64,000 bases of DNA from Limnoperna fortunei (GCA_944474755.1 OX104111.1:112660545-112724544), one strand, 5' to 3'; numbered from the stretch's first letter, positions 40,209-51,330 are shown. Numbers and translations: made by a program. The notes: generated by a model not told the origin, from the sequence alone.

Positions 40209-40888
40209 TATTATCAGTTACCTACGTTATTACCCGGGTGTATGGAAATTGTACCACCTGAAAGTACTTCTGTTCAGCCTGAGGCGAAGCCGAAGGCTGT
40301 CCAGAAGTACTTTCAGGTGGTACAATTTCCATACACCCGGGTTATAACGTAGGTAACGGATTTATCCCTGGCTAACAAATGTAAAAGGCTGAAAATAGGT
40401 TCTTTGTCTTCAGAAATAAGCTAAATTGGCAACGTCATCACAGTTGCTAACAAAAAATTATACGTTTTTTATGCAGAAAATGCCCATATTACCAAGTCGA
40501 GGATGTTACCTTTGGTAACAACCTCAGACTTAGCGAGTTTAAAGAGTTTTTATTTTGTTTTACATTGTTTTTCCGACTTTCGGTATTTTGGCGCCTCCAG
40601 TCACGCTATCATAACGTCAACATACAATGACGTCAAGTACTGATTTAATTTATATTTATGTGTGTCAGTGTGAATTTAGGGGATCTACAGTGTTTGAAAG
40701 GAAGTACAAATACAAATATAAAAAGACAGAAATGTTCATTTGTGGAATAACATACACTGGTACTATAGAACATACATTGGCAACGCACAAACAATACACC
40801 CTGCGACGTTAGCAACGCAGCCGGGGGCATGGGATTTGTACCGACGGGTAACCAACCAATCAAAAGTCCGCATTTGTTACAAGCCGGG
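40209..40888. mobile_element. 680-bp insertion in the satellite
   Basis: Non-satellite sequence sits between units ending 'aaaacgtgga' and resuming 'agttatattgtc'. 'ggata' is present on both sides and may be a 5-bp target duplication. It begins with a 141-bp near-perfect hairpin (40217-40357). The rest contains no convincing protein: frames of 61-89 codons show no known domain. It is probably a non-autonomous element of unknown class. Confidence 0.6.
40217..40357. repeat. 141-bp near-perfect inverted repeat (hairpin)
   Basis: The left arm starts 'gttacctacgttattacccg'. The right arm is its reverse complement, with one small difference at 'ttattacccg'/'gggttataa'. Arms are about 56 bp. The loop itself pairs ('cagcct...aggctg'). 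Confidence 0.93.
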
Positions 40889-41218
40889 GATAAGTTATAT
40901 TGTCAGCTATAATACCCACCTTGTCCTGTCGGTGAATTACAAAACGTGGATATGTTATATTGTCAGCTATAATACCCACTTTGTCCTGTCGGTGAAGTAC
41001 AAAACGTAGACATGTTATATTGTCAGCTATAATACCCACCTTGTCCTGTCGGTGAATTACAAAACGTAGACATGTTATATTGTCAGCTATAATACCCACT
41101 TTGTCCTGTCGGTGAATTACAAAACGTAGACATGTTATATTGTCAGCTATAATACCCACCTTGTCCTGTCGGTGAATTACAAAAACTTGAACATGTTATG
41201 TTGTTAGCTACAATACCT
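40889..41218 (+). repeat. 60-bp satellite, terminal units
   Basis: Five further units follow the insertion. The last is decayed ('aaaaacttgaacatg...tgttagctacaatacc') and marks the right border of the satellite. Confidence 0.93.
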
Positions 41219-42587
41219 GAAAAACAAGATTTTAAAAATCATGAAAAAAATTTACTAGAAAGTTTTCAAATATATGGGAATGTATTTATATTCATTCATC
41301 GTTTAAAACGATATCTTCCACACTTTTTTATAATCCCTCATAACATATCGTATAAATTTGTATTTTTATAGTCTTAAACGTAACGACATACATTTGTATC
41401 ATTAAAATTTGTTATTAAATTTATAGGTTATAAGTTATAGTTTATTGCAAAAATGGTACGAAAAAATAATTTTCATGACAAACGTTATAGCCAAGACAGA
41501 ATGCAATAATAAAAATCCTTATTTACCTCCAACAAACAGTAAGGCCAAGACGACAGAAGTGGCATGTATTTGACTATCCATATTGGAAATATCTGAAAAC
41601 AAATCACAGCGTGTAGATGTATCAGATAAAGTACATGTAGGTGTTTGATACGAGACTCTACAGTGGTACTTGCGTCATTAGTCAGAATTCTAATTCATAC
41701 TTTGCTATTGTTAAACATCAAATTTCGAAATTTTACACTGTTTTACGAATGTTACAGAGCAGAGACAGTGAACGCGAAAATCAATAATTTGACCCTCCAT
41801 TGAAAAAGTCTCACATGATTTATATTATTATATCTTTTAGCCTTTTTAGCAACTTATTTTGGGACTTCTACCTATTTATCAACCCCCCCCCCCCCCACTA
41901 ACGATTATACGTACATGTACAGTGAATAAATATGTAACCAATGTATTAAAACTTAATGTTCACATGTTGAGCATCAGTACTTATAATAAGTGACAGATTG
42001 CGATACCTGTTTTTTCTGACACCAAAATGTTTCACATTCTCACACTGTAGGCGTAGGTTCATTAGATAAAAGTAAAAATTTTTTGTAGGAAAAAAAGCTT
42101 CTTACAAGTAAAAAATCAATTCTAATGGTATAGTTGACTTGCCAAATATCGTATACAGACATCGCGTGTATTGCATTAATGCTGGCCCGAAATTCACACA
42201 GATGTTCATAATAAAATGAAATGTTAAATTTCGCATGAAAATGACTCCGAACTTGTTAAAAAGCCATTGAGCAGCAGAAATAAAATACTAGGAGTAAAGA
42301 AATAGTTCAATGGTACTCGAATAACACACGGTGTGGCGAAAAAACCACACACGTAGGCAACAAACAATTTGAGTTTTACAAAGTTTACCCAAAGAACAGA
42401 GGAAGTCAACAAAATGGTCACACGATGGCTTAAGGAAGTCGTATTCAACGAACGATTCATTCGAACTAAGACACTTAAAGGCGTCACGTGACATTCAGAT
42501 AGTTTAAAACACAATGTGGGGAATTCAAATGCTGCCAACTTCTTTTTTCAATTTGTCTAACCATTGAAGTATACCATTCTGTTTGCT
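41219..42587. other. Low-copy sequence, no certain gene
   Basis: AT-rich. Holds a candidate minus-strand signal-peptide exon (41527-41581) and a run of 14 C (41883-41896). A minus-strand frame of 104 codons at 42224-42538 has no recognisable domain. Confidence 0.5.
41527..41581 (-). other. Candidate signal-peptide exon (unproven)
   Basis: On the minus strand ATG at 41581 opens 18 codons, MDSQIHATSVVLALLFVG, then one base before a 'gtaaataagg' donor. The hydrophobic core is typical of a short secretory signal, and a phase-1 end is common for such exons. The next exon would lie to the left, across the satellites. 16673-16714 is phase-compatible. It has no other support. Confidence 0.3.
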
Positions 42588-42697
42588 TTGTTTTTGTTTG
42601 TTTGAATGGTGTTTAACGCCACTTTCAGCTATATCACGGTCAGGATTTTATTAGGGGGAAGGATGTCGGAGTACCCGGAGAAAACCAACGACCTTTC
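42588..42697 (-). mobile_element. SINE fragment, copy 4 (tRNA head missing)
   Basis: Reverse-strand 3' half of the same SINE family ('gtttgaatggtgtttaacgcc', then 'gtcggagtacccggagaaaa'). It ends before the tRNA-related region, as in a 5'-truncated insertion. Confidence 0.85.
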
Positions 42698-43208
42698 AGT
42701 ATGGCGTTAATTCGAAGAAACAAACAAGAAAATAAACCAAACAAGAAGAGCCATAGTCAAGGGAAACATACATCAAACATGCATATAAAACACGAATCAA
42801 AAACAAAAACGGAACAAAATAAAACCATGGGTACACTCAGCTGCTCCGGACGAGTAAGTAGTGCTTGTCTCTTATTAAATTAGCATCAAGTTACTCAAGT
42901 CCAACACAATAATAGAAAATGAAAGAGCAAATATGTCCGACCGTATTTGAGAGATGGATTCCTTATAACAATCGATTAAGGCATGCTGACAAACATAAAA
43001 CGTCAAACTAGGTACAAAAGACCCGTTTCTGAGTAGTTTAGAGATGTGTCTATAAAATTGGAATACCAAATAGCAGGGTCCAGAATAACATATAAGTTGT
43101 AAAATGTACTCACCATAGGCCGGAGCTGGAATGTTGCTATCGATTAACAAGACGTGAAGTTGACATATGGAAAGTTTTCACGATTGTCTTAGTCTAGTGT
43201 GTCTATTT
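42698..43208. other. Low-copy sequence, possible minus-strand splice donor
   Basis: On the minus strand a frame reading DSNIPAPAYG ends at a consensus 'gtgagtac' donor near 43112. It could be an exon, but no acceptor or start is clear. Confidence 0.3.
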
Positions 43209-43212
43209 CTAC

Positions 43213-43480
43213 AAGTTGGTCTAAGAAAGGGGCGGATTAAGTGTACCGGTGATGACAAGTAGGTCTAAGAAAGGGGCGGAGTTAAGTGTACCGGTGATGA
43301 CAAGTAGGTCTAAGAAAGGGGCGGAGTTAAGTGTACCGGTGATGACAAGTAGGTCTAAGAAAGGGGCGGATTAAGTGTACTGGTGATGACAAGTAGGTCT
43401 AAGAAAGGGGCGGAGTTAAGTGTACCGGTGATGACAAGTAGGTCTAAGAAAGGGGCGGAGTTAAGTGTACCGGTGATGAA
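43213..43480 (+). repeat. 45-bp minisatellite
   Basis: Six copies of 'aagtaggtctaagaaagggg' plus 'cggagttaagtgtaccggtgatgac'. Two units lack one base ('cggattaag'), which breaks the minus-strand frame, arguing against coding. Confidence 0.93.
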
Positions 43481-43798
43481 CTTAACTTTAAGCTCACTGT
43501 GGGAGATCAAATACAAATAGTCGTGTTTTATTTCTTCTTCAGTGCGCCCTCTAGAAACCCAGTCTCTTAACAATACAAAAACATGTCAATAATATGTACA
43601 CAATGGAAAACGAACAGTCTGTCAGAAATCTTGTCTATGTTGTCAACTAGAAAATATTTGACAGATTTCGTTTTTTCAGTGTATTAAGTATCTGATTTAG
43701 AGACATATGTATGCCTCTTTTGTAGAATATCTCAGTTTTAATTGAGAAAAAAAAAAGAAATTTGTGAAACGCTTCAGGTACCTACATTCTGCTTTCCC

Positions 43799-43925
43799 CG
43801 CCGAAAACATAATCTCGTCACAATGTCATCGCTGAAAACAAAATCTCGTCACAATGTCATCGCTGAAAACATAATCTCGTCACAATGTCATCGCTGAAAA
43901 CATAATCTCGTCACAATGTCATCGA
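43799..43925 (+). repeat. 31-bp repeat, four copies
   Basis: Units of 'gaaaacataatctcgtcaca' plus 'atgtcatcgct'. Nearly identical copies. Confidence 0.93.
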
Positions 43926-44711
43926 ATAATAATGGCTAAGCTATAGCACTACGACTGCTTTACGTAGACGAGTTACTTTCCTTCAACAATCGAGAGATTC
44001 TTCTTACCACCGTATAGTCTTCGTGAGGCAAAAATACCCGATAGCATAGTTCATCAAACAAGGTAAAGACAAGGGTGACAAAATTTTAACCGATGCCATC
44101 GCATGGTCTTTCGGAATTTTTTGATGTGCCAACGATTTTGTCACCGCTCACGAAGTTGCTAACTGAGTCTGAGAAACCCCAAAAGCCGTCATACGATGTT
44201 ATGAGGAATGGGCAGATGCTTTCACTATAATAAATTTACCTTATCGTGTACCCATCTGGTGTAAATTTCTGGCCTGAGTGACGCCTGCATTAAAGATACA
44301 CGTTTTTTATTTATTTTATAAAGCATTGGAGGTTTTATAAGCAAACCGCGCCAGTGTCGACCAGCTCGACAAGAAAAAAAAGCTATTTAGTTTATTTGCT
44401 TTACTTTAACACCAAGCACGTATAGAGATATCACACTCGTACTCGTAGGACGTCAATGTTAGAAGGCTCTTAAAATAACATGATCTAAGTTGTTTGTGCA
44501 AAAATGACATTTAATAATATGTATGTTTCTATTGATATATCTACTGTGGATTAATGAATAGTAGATGGTTTATTTAGTTGGATTTTGATATATTAGTTGA
44601 TATATTAGTTTATTATATACAAACTAATCAAAGAAATGAATTGACATATTGGAGTTTTACACATTTTTTTGTATATAAACTGATGCTTAGCGTGTATTTG
44701 TGACAAATTAT

Positions 44712-44722
44712 TAAAACGCTTT
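44712..44722. repeat. Target-site duplication, left
   Basis: 'taaaacgcttt', identical to 48660-48670. It occurs once at the uninterrupted site in copy 2 (57541-57551). Confidence 0.93.
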
Positions 44723-47700
44723 AGTGTAAACATTATTTATTGATAAATGCATAGTTCACAATACATGTAGGTATGATACAATATGGGATTAGAAAACAAG
44801 TGCTACAAGCACTTTTATAAATTCTTCTCCCAGAATATAAGAAAATACATAGTAGAATGCATGACATACAGTGACATAATCATAATTTCATATTAAAGTA
44901 ACATAACATTAGTGTTACTTTTACTATGGTTGACATTATACTTTGAAACAATATAAGAAACTTTAGAGCAAGATTATCATACAAAGAATCTACAAATTTT
45001 AAACCCTCATGTGTTAAACCTTTTTGATTTAATGATATATTTTTGAACAATTAAGAAGTTTTGCGTATTTTCAGCATCGGAGAGGTTTGAGTCACCATAT
45101 AGAAGGTTTCTAATATTAATGTGACATGATAAGTTTGGAAATAGAATATTTCGTAGTCTATTAAACAATGGACATGAGAGCAGGAAATGTTCAGAATTTT
45201 CTATTTGTTTGCATTTACAATAGGGGTCAGGCTCAAGATTCTTTTTGAAAAGGTGATCTTTTAGGGCACTACTTTCAGTCCTTATTCTAGCATGAAGTAT
45301 TTGACCGATACGACAACCCGCATAAAAATAGGACGGAACTGTAATTGGCTTGTTTAAAAATGATTTTAAGTTATTGATAGAATCATTGTTTTTTATGTTA
45401 GCAGGAAGGTCATTCCAAAGTCGAACTGTTGATGGTAAGAAGCTGTTATAATACAACATACTATGGGTGGGTGGGGGGACTAGGTTATTAGCATTTCGGG
45501 TTCTGTAATGGTGAGTTTGAGAAAAGCTAGCTGGAACCAAGTTTGACAGGTACTCAGGGGTATTTCCATGTACCATTTTATGAAATAATATGAGCTTATG
45601 TTTTTTCCTGCGAGCCTCTAATGTTTCCCATCCGCATTCTAGTAAAAGTAAAGAAATGGTAGTTAATTTGGTAGCACCAGTAACTATGCGGGCCGCCTCG
45701 TAGTTTATTTGTTCAAGCTTTAGTTTCATATATTCAGGACAATTGTCCCATATTACATCTGCGTACTCAAGAACTGGACGAATAAAGCTAAAATACATTT
45801 TTTCAAGTGATTTCCTGTCAACTTTAAACTTTAACTTTCGAATAAGATTAAGTCTTTTTGATGCTTTCGAAATAATTTCATCGATATGAGTATTCCAGGT
45901 TCCGTCACTTGAAAATGTAAGACCTAAATGTTTATGAGAGGTGACAGATTTTATAGAAACTTGGTTCATTGTTAAAGGTGGATGGGATACAAAATCTAAT
46001 TTACGTGTTATAACCATCGATTCAGTCTTTTGTGGGTTGAAATTTACCAACCACTTTATCGACCATTCATGGATTTTTTGAAGATTTGAATTTAAAATCA
46101 GAGAAGTTACTAGGGGGTTTTCAACAACAGCATATATACTCGTGTCATCTGCAAAGAGTTTGATAGGACAGTTAACTTCATTTACTATGTCGTTAATAAA
46201 AATAAGGAATAGTAGAGGGCCAAGGATGGACCCTTGGGGCACCCCTGCATTTATATTGGCCCAAGATGATTCTGTTCCATTTATAACCACCCTTTGTTTC
46301 CTATCAGACAAATAATCTTTAAACCATAAAAGGAGATCTCCCGTGATGCCCATTTGTTTTAGTTTATATACAAGGCCTTTGTGCCATACACGATCGAAGG
46401 CTTTACTAATATCAAAGAACACAAATCGGATTTCTTTCCCTTCATCAAGAGCCTTGTTGAATGTGTGAGCTATGTAGAGCAGTTGATTTATAGTAGAATC
46501 GTTTAAGATGAACCCAGATTGATGTTCTGTTATTAAATCCCTAATAAAGTTAAAAATTCGTTTAAAAATACACTTTTCGAATATTTTACTTAAAATTGGA
46601 AGTAGAGAAATTGGACGATAATTTTCAACTGCATTTGGGTTGTCTTTTTTGTGAACTGGTGTTACATTCGCTAATTTCCATTTTGATGGAAATTTTTTTG
46701 TAGATAAGCTTAAATTAAAAATTGCACATAGAGGTTTTGAAAGGAAGTCCCAGGCAACTTTAAGTAGCTTGGCACTAATGTTATCTGGACCGGAAGCTTT
46801 ACTAGTATTTAAAAGTCTTAATACATCTTCTACTTCATATTTATGCAATGTAATATGATCCAGGCAGACAGATGGGGGTTGATCGATAGAGGGAATATTT
46901 TTATTACTCTCGTCTATATTGGACTGATTCGCAAAAAACGTATTAAATGCTTCTGCCTTTTCTAAATTACTGTGCAAAACATTGCCATGTACATTCAGCG
47001 GAGGAATGATAGAATCTTTAGATTTTATACCAGCAATTTTTGACGCTATACCCCACCATTCCCTTATATTTGTTGAGTTAGACTTAAGCTTATCGACTAA
47101 TTTATTACAATAACGTTCTTTTTGACTCCTAATAGTATTAATAGTTTTATTCCGTGCTCTCCTAAATTCTGCCCAATGTTCTGGGTAATTCGATCTTTTT
47201 GCCTTTTTATGCAATCGGTTTCGTTTTCGAATTGATTTATGGATAGAATTATTCATCCATGGCGGTTCAAATTTTCTAACTGTTATAATTTTGTTAGGGA
47301 TACATTCATCTGCAAACTGTAATATGAGACTGGAGAGAGAATCGACTAGATCGTCCAGACATTGTCTGGGGCTAATAAAATCATCCCATTCGACGTTTTC
47401 CAACTTTTCCCGATACAAGTCGAAATTTCCGCGATCGTATAACCATATTTTTCTCTTGAAGCAAGTGTGAACAGGTTTCTGGATTTTTAGTATTCCATAT
47501 GTCGGACAGTGATAACGGACATTTTGGTTAAGAAATGGTGGACCAACATGAACAAGATCGACAACTCTGGGATTATTAGATATAACTAAATCAATGCAAG
47601 AACTTGAACTTTCCGTAAAATGGGTTGGGTCATTAACAAATTGGGTCATGTTGTACTTTGCACAAATATTTGACATTTTAGTATTATTAGGGTTTCCTTG

Positions 47701-48659
47701 GTCTTCATTAAAATCACCTAAAATCAGGATAGTATTTATACCTGAATCAACCGCTAAATCGATTGAGTATTCAATTAGGTCATATACGTGGATATGAGAG
47801 TTGGGGGGTCTATAGAATGTTCCTAACAAAACTGGTTGGTTTCTACAATTTTTTAATTCTATCCATACACATTCAACACCTCGCACCTCTAGATCCTTCC
47901 TCTGAACAGCAAGTAAGCCATTATTTACATATACTGCCACACCCCCTCCTTGCCTATCTGTTCTATCGTTTCTAAATGGGGGTTGGAAATTGTCAAGTAA
48001 AATATCTTGGTTAACAATTGTAGGATTAAGCCAAGTCTCACTAAAACAGAGAATATCAATATTACTAAGTTCTGCGTTTATCAGATCTATTTTTGGCAGT
48101 AAACTTTGAACATTTAAGTGTATAAAAGATGTGTATTGATTTAAACATCTGCTAAATTCGTCAAAATATTCATCTGATGAGGAAGATTCAGTAGTACACT
48201 GGGAAGAGGGGCCAGGATTTGGTTCTACGTCGCCCGACAGAATTATGAGCAATATGATACATATGATAATGATACATATTAAATAACAATGGCCTTTTTT
48301 GTGAATGCAATTCGATAAAGCATATCTGTTGTCATAGTTAGTTTCTTTTTTACCATTGCTGCTTGTAGAAATATCATAATATTCATAAAAACACAAACAT
48401 GTCAATAGCAACATAACAGGAATACACTCACTTCCAATAGATGCATATAAATTGACAAATATAACGTGGTATATATTCAAAAGCCTGTTGCTCTTGTTTC
48501 GTCTTGCTCTATAATAGAACAGTCCTATTCTAGCAGTAAACTCTGTGCTAGCAATAACCATTATGTTACTTTAGTGTCCCAGGCATAAAATGTACTGCTA
48601 ATGAAGGGACTGCTCGAATTGCCACTGGCAGTTAAAATAAAATAATTGTCAACCATAAA
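44723..48659 (-). mobile_element. Full-length non-LTR retrotransposon (CR1/L2/Jockey-like) with 2A-like motif
   Basis: A 3,937-bp insertion on the minus strand is bounded by an 11-bp target-site duplication, with the empty site preserved in the tandem copy. It has a 5' UTR of about 98 bp (48562-48659), one intact ORF and a 284-bp 3' UTR (44723-45006) with AATAAA on the minus strand at 44741-44736. There is no long poly(A). The intact ORF and perfect target duplication argue for a recent insertion. The clade is inferred from the protein's C-terminal region and was not tested phylogenetically. Confidence 0.93.
45007..48561 (-). CDS. Retrotransposon endonuclease/reverse transcriptase with N-terminal 2A-like peptide
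   Basis: A single 1184-residue protein copies the element by target-primed reverse transcription. In order: hydrophobic stretch (about 44-60); a second, very hydrophobic Ile/Leu/Cys segment (about 92-109) running into SGDVEPNPGP (109-118), which fits the 2A consensus DxExNPGP for ribosome skipping between G117 and P118; apurinic-type endonuclease (about 145-360) with SETWL (E175), GDFN (282-285) and a late His (351); reverse transcriptase (about 580-880) with KASGPDNI, motif A FFDISKAFD (D717), motif B GVPQGSILGPL (773-783) and catalytic FADD (803-806); a C-terminal domain with HYRTRNANNL and RLWNDLP; and a Cys/His knuckle CKC...H...C (about 1115-1130). All key residues expected of an active enzyme are present. 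The start ATG (48561) lies about 98 bp inside the element and includes the hydrophobic leader. 2A-like sequences are documented in other animal non-LTR elements. Skipping in this element is inference. Confidence 0.93.
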   Translation of the reverse strand: MVIASTEFTARIGLFYYRARRNKSNRLLNIYHVIFVNLYASIGSECIPVMLLLTCLCFYEYYDISTSSNGKKETNYDNRYALSNCIHKKGHCYLICIIIICIILLIILSGDVEPNPGPSSQCTTESSSSDEYFDEFSRCLNQYTSFIHLNVQSLLPKIDLINAELSNIDILCFSETWLNPTIVNQDILLDNFQPPFRNDRTDRQGGGVAVYVNNGLLAVQRKDLEVRGVECVWIELKNCRNQPVLLGTFYRPPNSHIHVYDLIEYSIDLAVDSGINTILILGDFNEDQGNPNNTKMSNICAKYNMTQFVNDPTHFTESSSSCIDLVISNNPRVVDLVHVGPPFLNQNVRYHCPTYGILKIQKPVHTCFKRKIWLYDRGNFDLYREKLENVEWDDFISPRQCLDDLVDSLSSLILQFADECIPNKIITVRKFEPPWMNNSIHKSIRKRNRLHKKAKRSNYPEHWAEFRRARNKTINTIRSQKERYCNKLVDKLKSNSTNIREWWGIASKIAGIKSKDSIIPPLNVHGNVLHSNLEKAEAFNTFFANQSNIDESNKNIPSIDQPPSVCLDHITLHKYEVEDVLRLLNTSKASGPDNISAKLLKVAWDFLSKPLCAIFNLSLSTKKFPSKWKLANVTPVHKKDNPNAVENYRPISLLPILSKIFEKCIFKRIFNFIRDLITEHQSGFILNDSTINQLLYIAHTFNKALDEGKEIRFVFFDISKAFDRVWHKGLVYKLKQMGITGDLLLWFKDYLSDRKQRVVINGTESSWANINAGVPQGSILGPLLFLIFINDIVNEVNCPIKLFADDTSIYAVVENPLVTSLILNSNLQKIHEWSIKWLVNFNPQKTESMVITRKLDFVSHPPLTMNQVSIKSVTSHKHLGLTFSSDGTWNTHIDEIISKASKRLNLIRKLKFKVDRKSLEKMYFSFIRPVLEYADVIWDNCPEYMKLKLEQINYEAARIVTGATKLTTISLLLLECGWETLEARRKKHKLILFHKMVHGNTPEYLSNLVPASFSQTHHYRTRNANNLVPPPTHSMLYYNSFLPSTVRLWNDLPANIKNNDSINNLKSFLNKPITVPSYFYAGCRIGQILHARIRTESSALKDHLFKKNLEPDPYCKCKQIENSEHFLLSCPLFNRLRNILFPNLSCHINIRNLLYGDSNLSDAENTQNFLIVQKYIIKSKRFNT

Positions 48660-48670
48660 TAAAACGCTTT
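48660..48670. repeat. Target-site duplication, right
   Basis: 'taaaacgcttt', matching 44712-44722. Confidence 0.93.
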
Positions 48671-51202
48671 CTATTTTTACTCCATAAATGCATATTTCAT
48701 GTCTCATAGGAAATGATTTTTATAGTGTCTATATTTTACTCTTGCGGTATTTTTGACGCTTTCCATATACTAGTAGTTGTTTAGAAAAGCGATTCCTCGG
48801 GTATCAAGATTAGCCAACGAGACACGACAGGTTTGTGTCAAAATGCAGGAAATGCTTACTCTGCCGGGGCATTTCGTGCAGTTCGTTTCGTTAGCTTTTG
48901 TTTGCGTGTTGTTTTGTTCTTTATTTGTTGTTGTTGTCCCAAGACTTCGTATTAGTGTTTCAGACTTTGTTTTTTTCCTATTTAATACACATCACTGGAT
49001 ATAACAAATACAGCAATAACATAGAACTATTTGTTCGCGAACAATTAGCAGGTCTTTCCCAGATTCACTTGAAGATCTCTCCTAGTTAAGAAATTAGTGC
49101 TATTTCCAAATATATGTTAAAATCTATAACAATCTATAACAGCAAACAAAGTCATAATTCCTTTTCAATAGTCATGCAATAACTGGACAATATTTTAAAT
49201 CAGAGCGAATTCTTGCCAATTAAATCACAAAGAATCTACACATTAGCCAACGTAATAAGGCCGTAGTCTTCCGGGGCAAAAAACTAACATTTTGCTATTT
49301 TACAAATTAGAAGAGAAAATTATTAGCATTAAGATCAAAGATCAAGGTTGGCATGATGACTATTTAATCTTGTTAGCTGTATAAAGGTAATAATTTCGTG
49401 AAGGACGAAGGTGTTTGGATTTCTTATCAATAACGGATTCGTCTAATAAGTATTAAATAATGATCGAAGTCTATGTTTGACAAAACGACACTTTACATTT
49501 GCTCTTCAATTGACTCCAATCCAGTAGAGCAAAAAAATAGATAAATATTCTTAATAGTCTAAATATATGATAAAGCATTGAATAAAACGAGGTCGTTTTG
49601 CTTAAAAATGTTTTATTAGAATTATATTTAAAAACAAATAACATAAGCTATACACATTTTAAGCGCAAACAATCTATAAGGAAGCTTGAATGTTAAATAC
49701 CAAAAACTTATTAGTTATATAGATAAAAATTATGACGAGATAAAGTAAGATTAATTATTTTTCTATTTATTGTATATTATATAGAATGTAGCAGAGTGTT
49801 TATTTTGCTATTTTATAAATGTTGATTTATTTTGTTCAAATGTACCGTGTATATTCATTTATCTCTTTGAAATACAGTTACTATATTAAAGTCTTAATTT
49901 GTATATTCTCTATATGTATGTTACGTATATTTGATTACTTCTTTCATTATATTGGTTTGTTCGTTTTGGCGGTCTATGCGAGTCGTACCCGAGATTTCCA
50001 GAAAGTTGGAGGTTATATCTTTTTGGATTTTATTCTTTCTATATTGGATATTCTATTCCATATGACTCCTGACATCGTTTTGACGACAGACTGTAAGTTC
50101 ATTTCTTTACAAATTCTATATCTTTATAACTGACTTTTATTTATAACACATTCAAGTCTTGCTATTATTTTCGTTCGTCCTTTGTACATTTAAACTGCAC
50201 GCGGCATGCTCGGGTAACCTCCATGAATGCGAGTATGATGATTTTTAGCTCAGTCCAAGCTCGTTGTTTTTTTTACTAAACGATTAGCATAAGAAGTTAA
50301 AGTGTTTGTGCTTTACAAGTACGATAATTGTAAATGTAAGGGAACTGATGATTTTCACAAATGAGTAACTGGTTTTTATTAAGATGGTTATTATACACTG
50401 TTATATTCATTGTACCTATTTTTTAAGACGATATATTTAGCATTGTTTCTATTTATGGTTTTCAGTGTAGCAGTATGTTCTGAGAGTGTTGTTGATGTAA
50501 AGTATCATCAGTTTTCCAGCAGAATATTTCACTTCACAAGTGGGGTAGATTTAGTTATTAGTCCTGTGGAGTTACGTCCCTTGGCAGAAAAAGTATTTTA
50601 GTTGTACTGCCAAAGTCAAAATGTTATTATCTATTTTTGATCATGAACAAATGTAGTAAAACATAAAGATTATTTAAAAGTTATTTATAAAATATAAATT
50701 GTACGTATTTTGTAAACGCAATGAGTATTTTATACTGTTATGCTTATTTTTGATTTCATGAAATAGATCCCATTCATTTTAAAACAGCACAATGCATAAA
50801 AACATTACACTATGTGGTAGTAAACTTGACATTAAGGTCACTGATGTCAATTTGCAAAACGTAATCTGTACTTTTAAACATAATAATCTGTGATACATGA
50901 TTCTCGTAATTGATTGTTATTTTCATTTAGTTAAATATTTTATGTACTAGTATTTATAATAATTCATTTGCTATTGTAAATTTATGATATTGCTGGTATA
51001 ATAAACTTCTAGAGCCCTAGATTTAGTCTTATTGGAAGTCAGTCCAATTACCCAGACCTATCACACTAATATAGCGCTGAAGGTAAAATACTCAATTTTT
51101 ATTTTTTTTTAAAGTAAGAAAACTGTTCATCTTATGCTATTTTTATATCTTCATTCTTTGCATTTTCTGCGTGAAGTAAGATCAAAGAAATTACGCTCGA
51201 TA

Positions 51203-51330
51203 AACTATGCTGTGACCATACTGGGACTGTTCCCAGTGTTCGACCCACAGAGCAGCCCAGCGAGTCTCCGGGTGGCGGATAGAGGAGACCCTCTCGTTGG
51301 GGGGGGGGTTGTCAGGTCATACTAGTGATA
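51203..51330. other. GC-rich island with G run, copy 1
   Basis: GC content is much higher than the surroundings: 'cgagtctccgggtggcggat', 'agaggagaccctctcg', then 10 G. It may be a remnant of a retroelement 5' UTR, which is inference. The copy-2 counterpart is 60082-60205 with 15 G. Confidence 0.5.

Noticed and set aside
26830..41218. CRISPR-like array
   Set aside because: Units are directly adjacent with no unique spacers, and the context is eukaryotic.
42224..42538. 104-codon minus-strand frame
   Set aside because: It has no domain and overlaps another open frame of similar length in a different phase.
43355..43573. 72-codon minus-strand frame with a 15-residue repeat
   Set aside because: It is produced by a 45-bp minisatellite. 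Neighbouring units carry a 1-bp deletion that breaks the frame.
48777..49004. 75-codon frame conserved in both duplication copies (57652-57879), and similar pairs
   Set aside because: The copies are almost identical at the DNA level, so conservation gives no evidence of selection. No domain is recognised.
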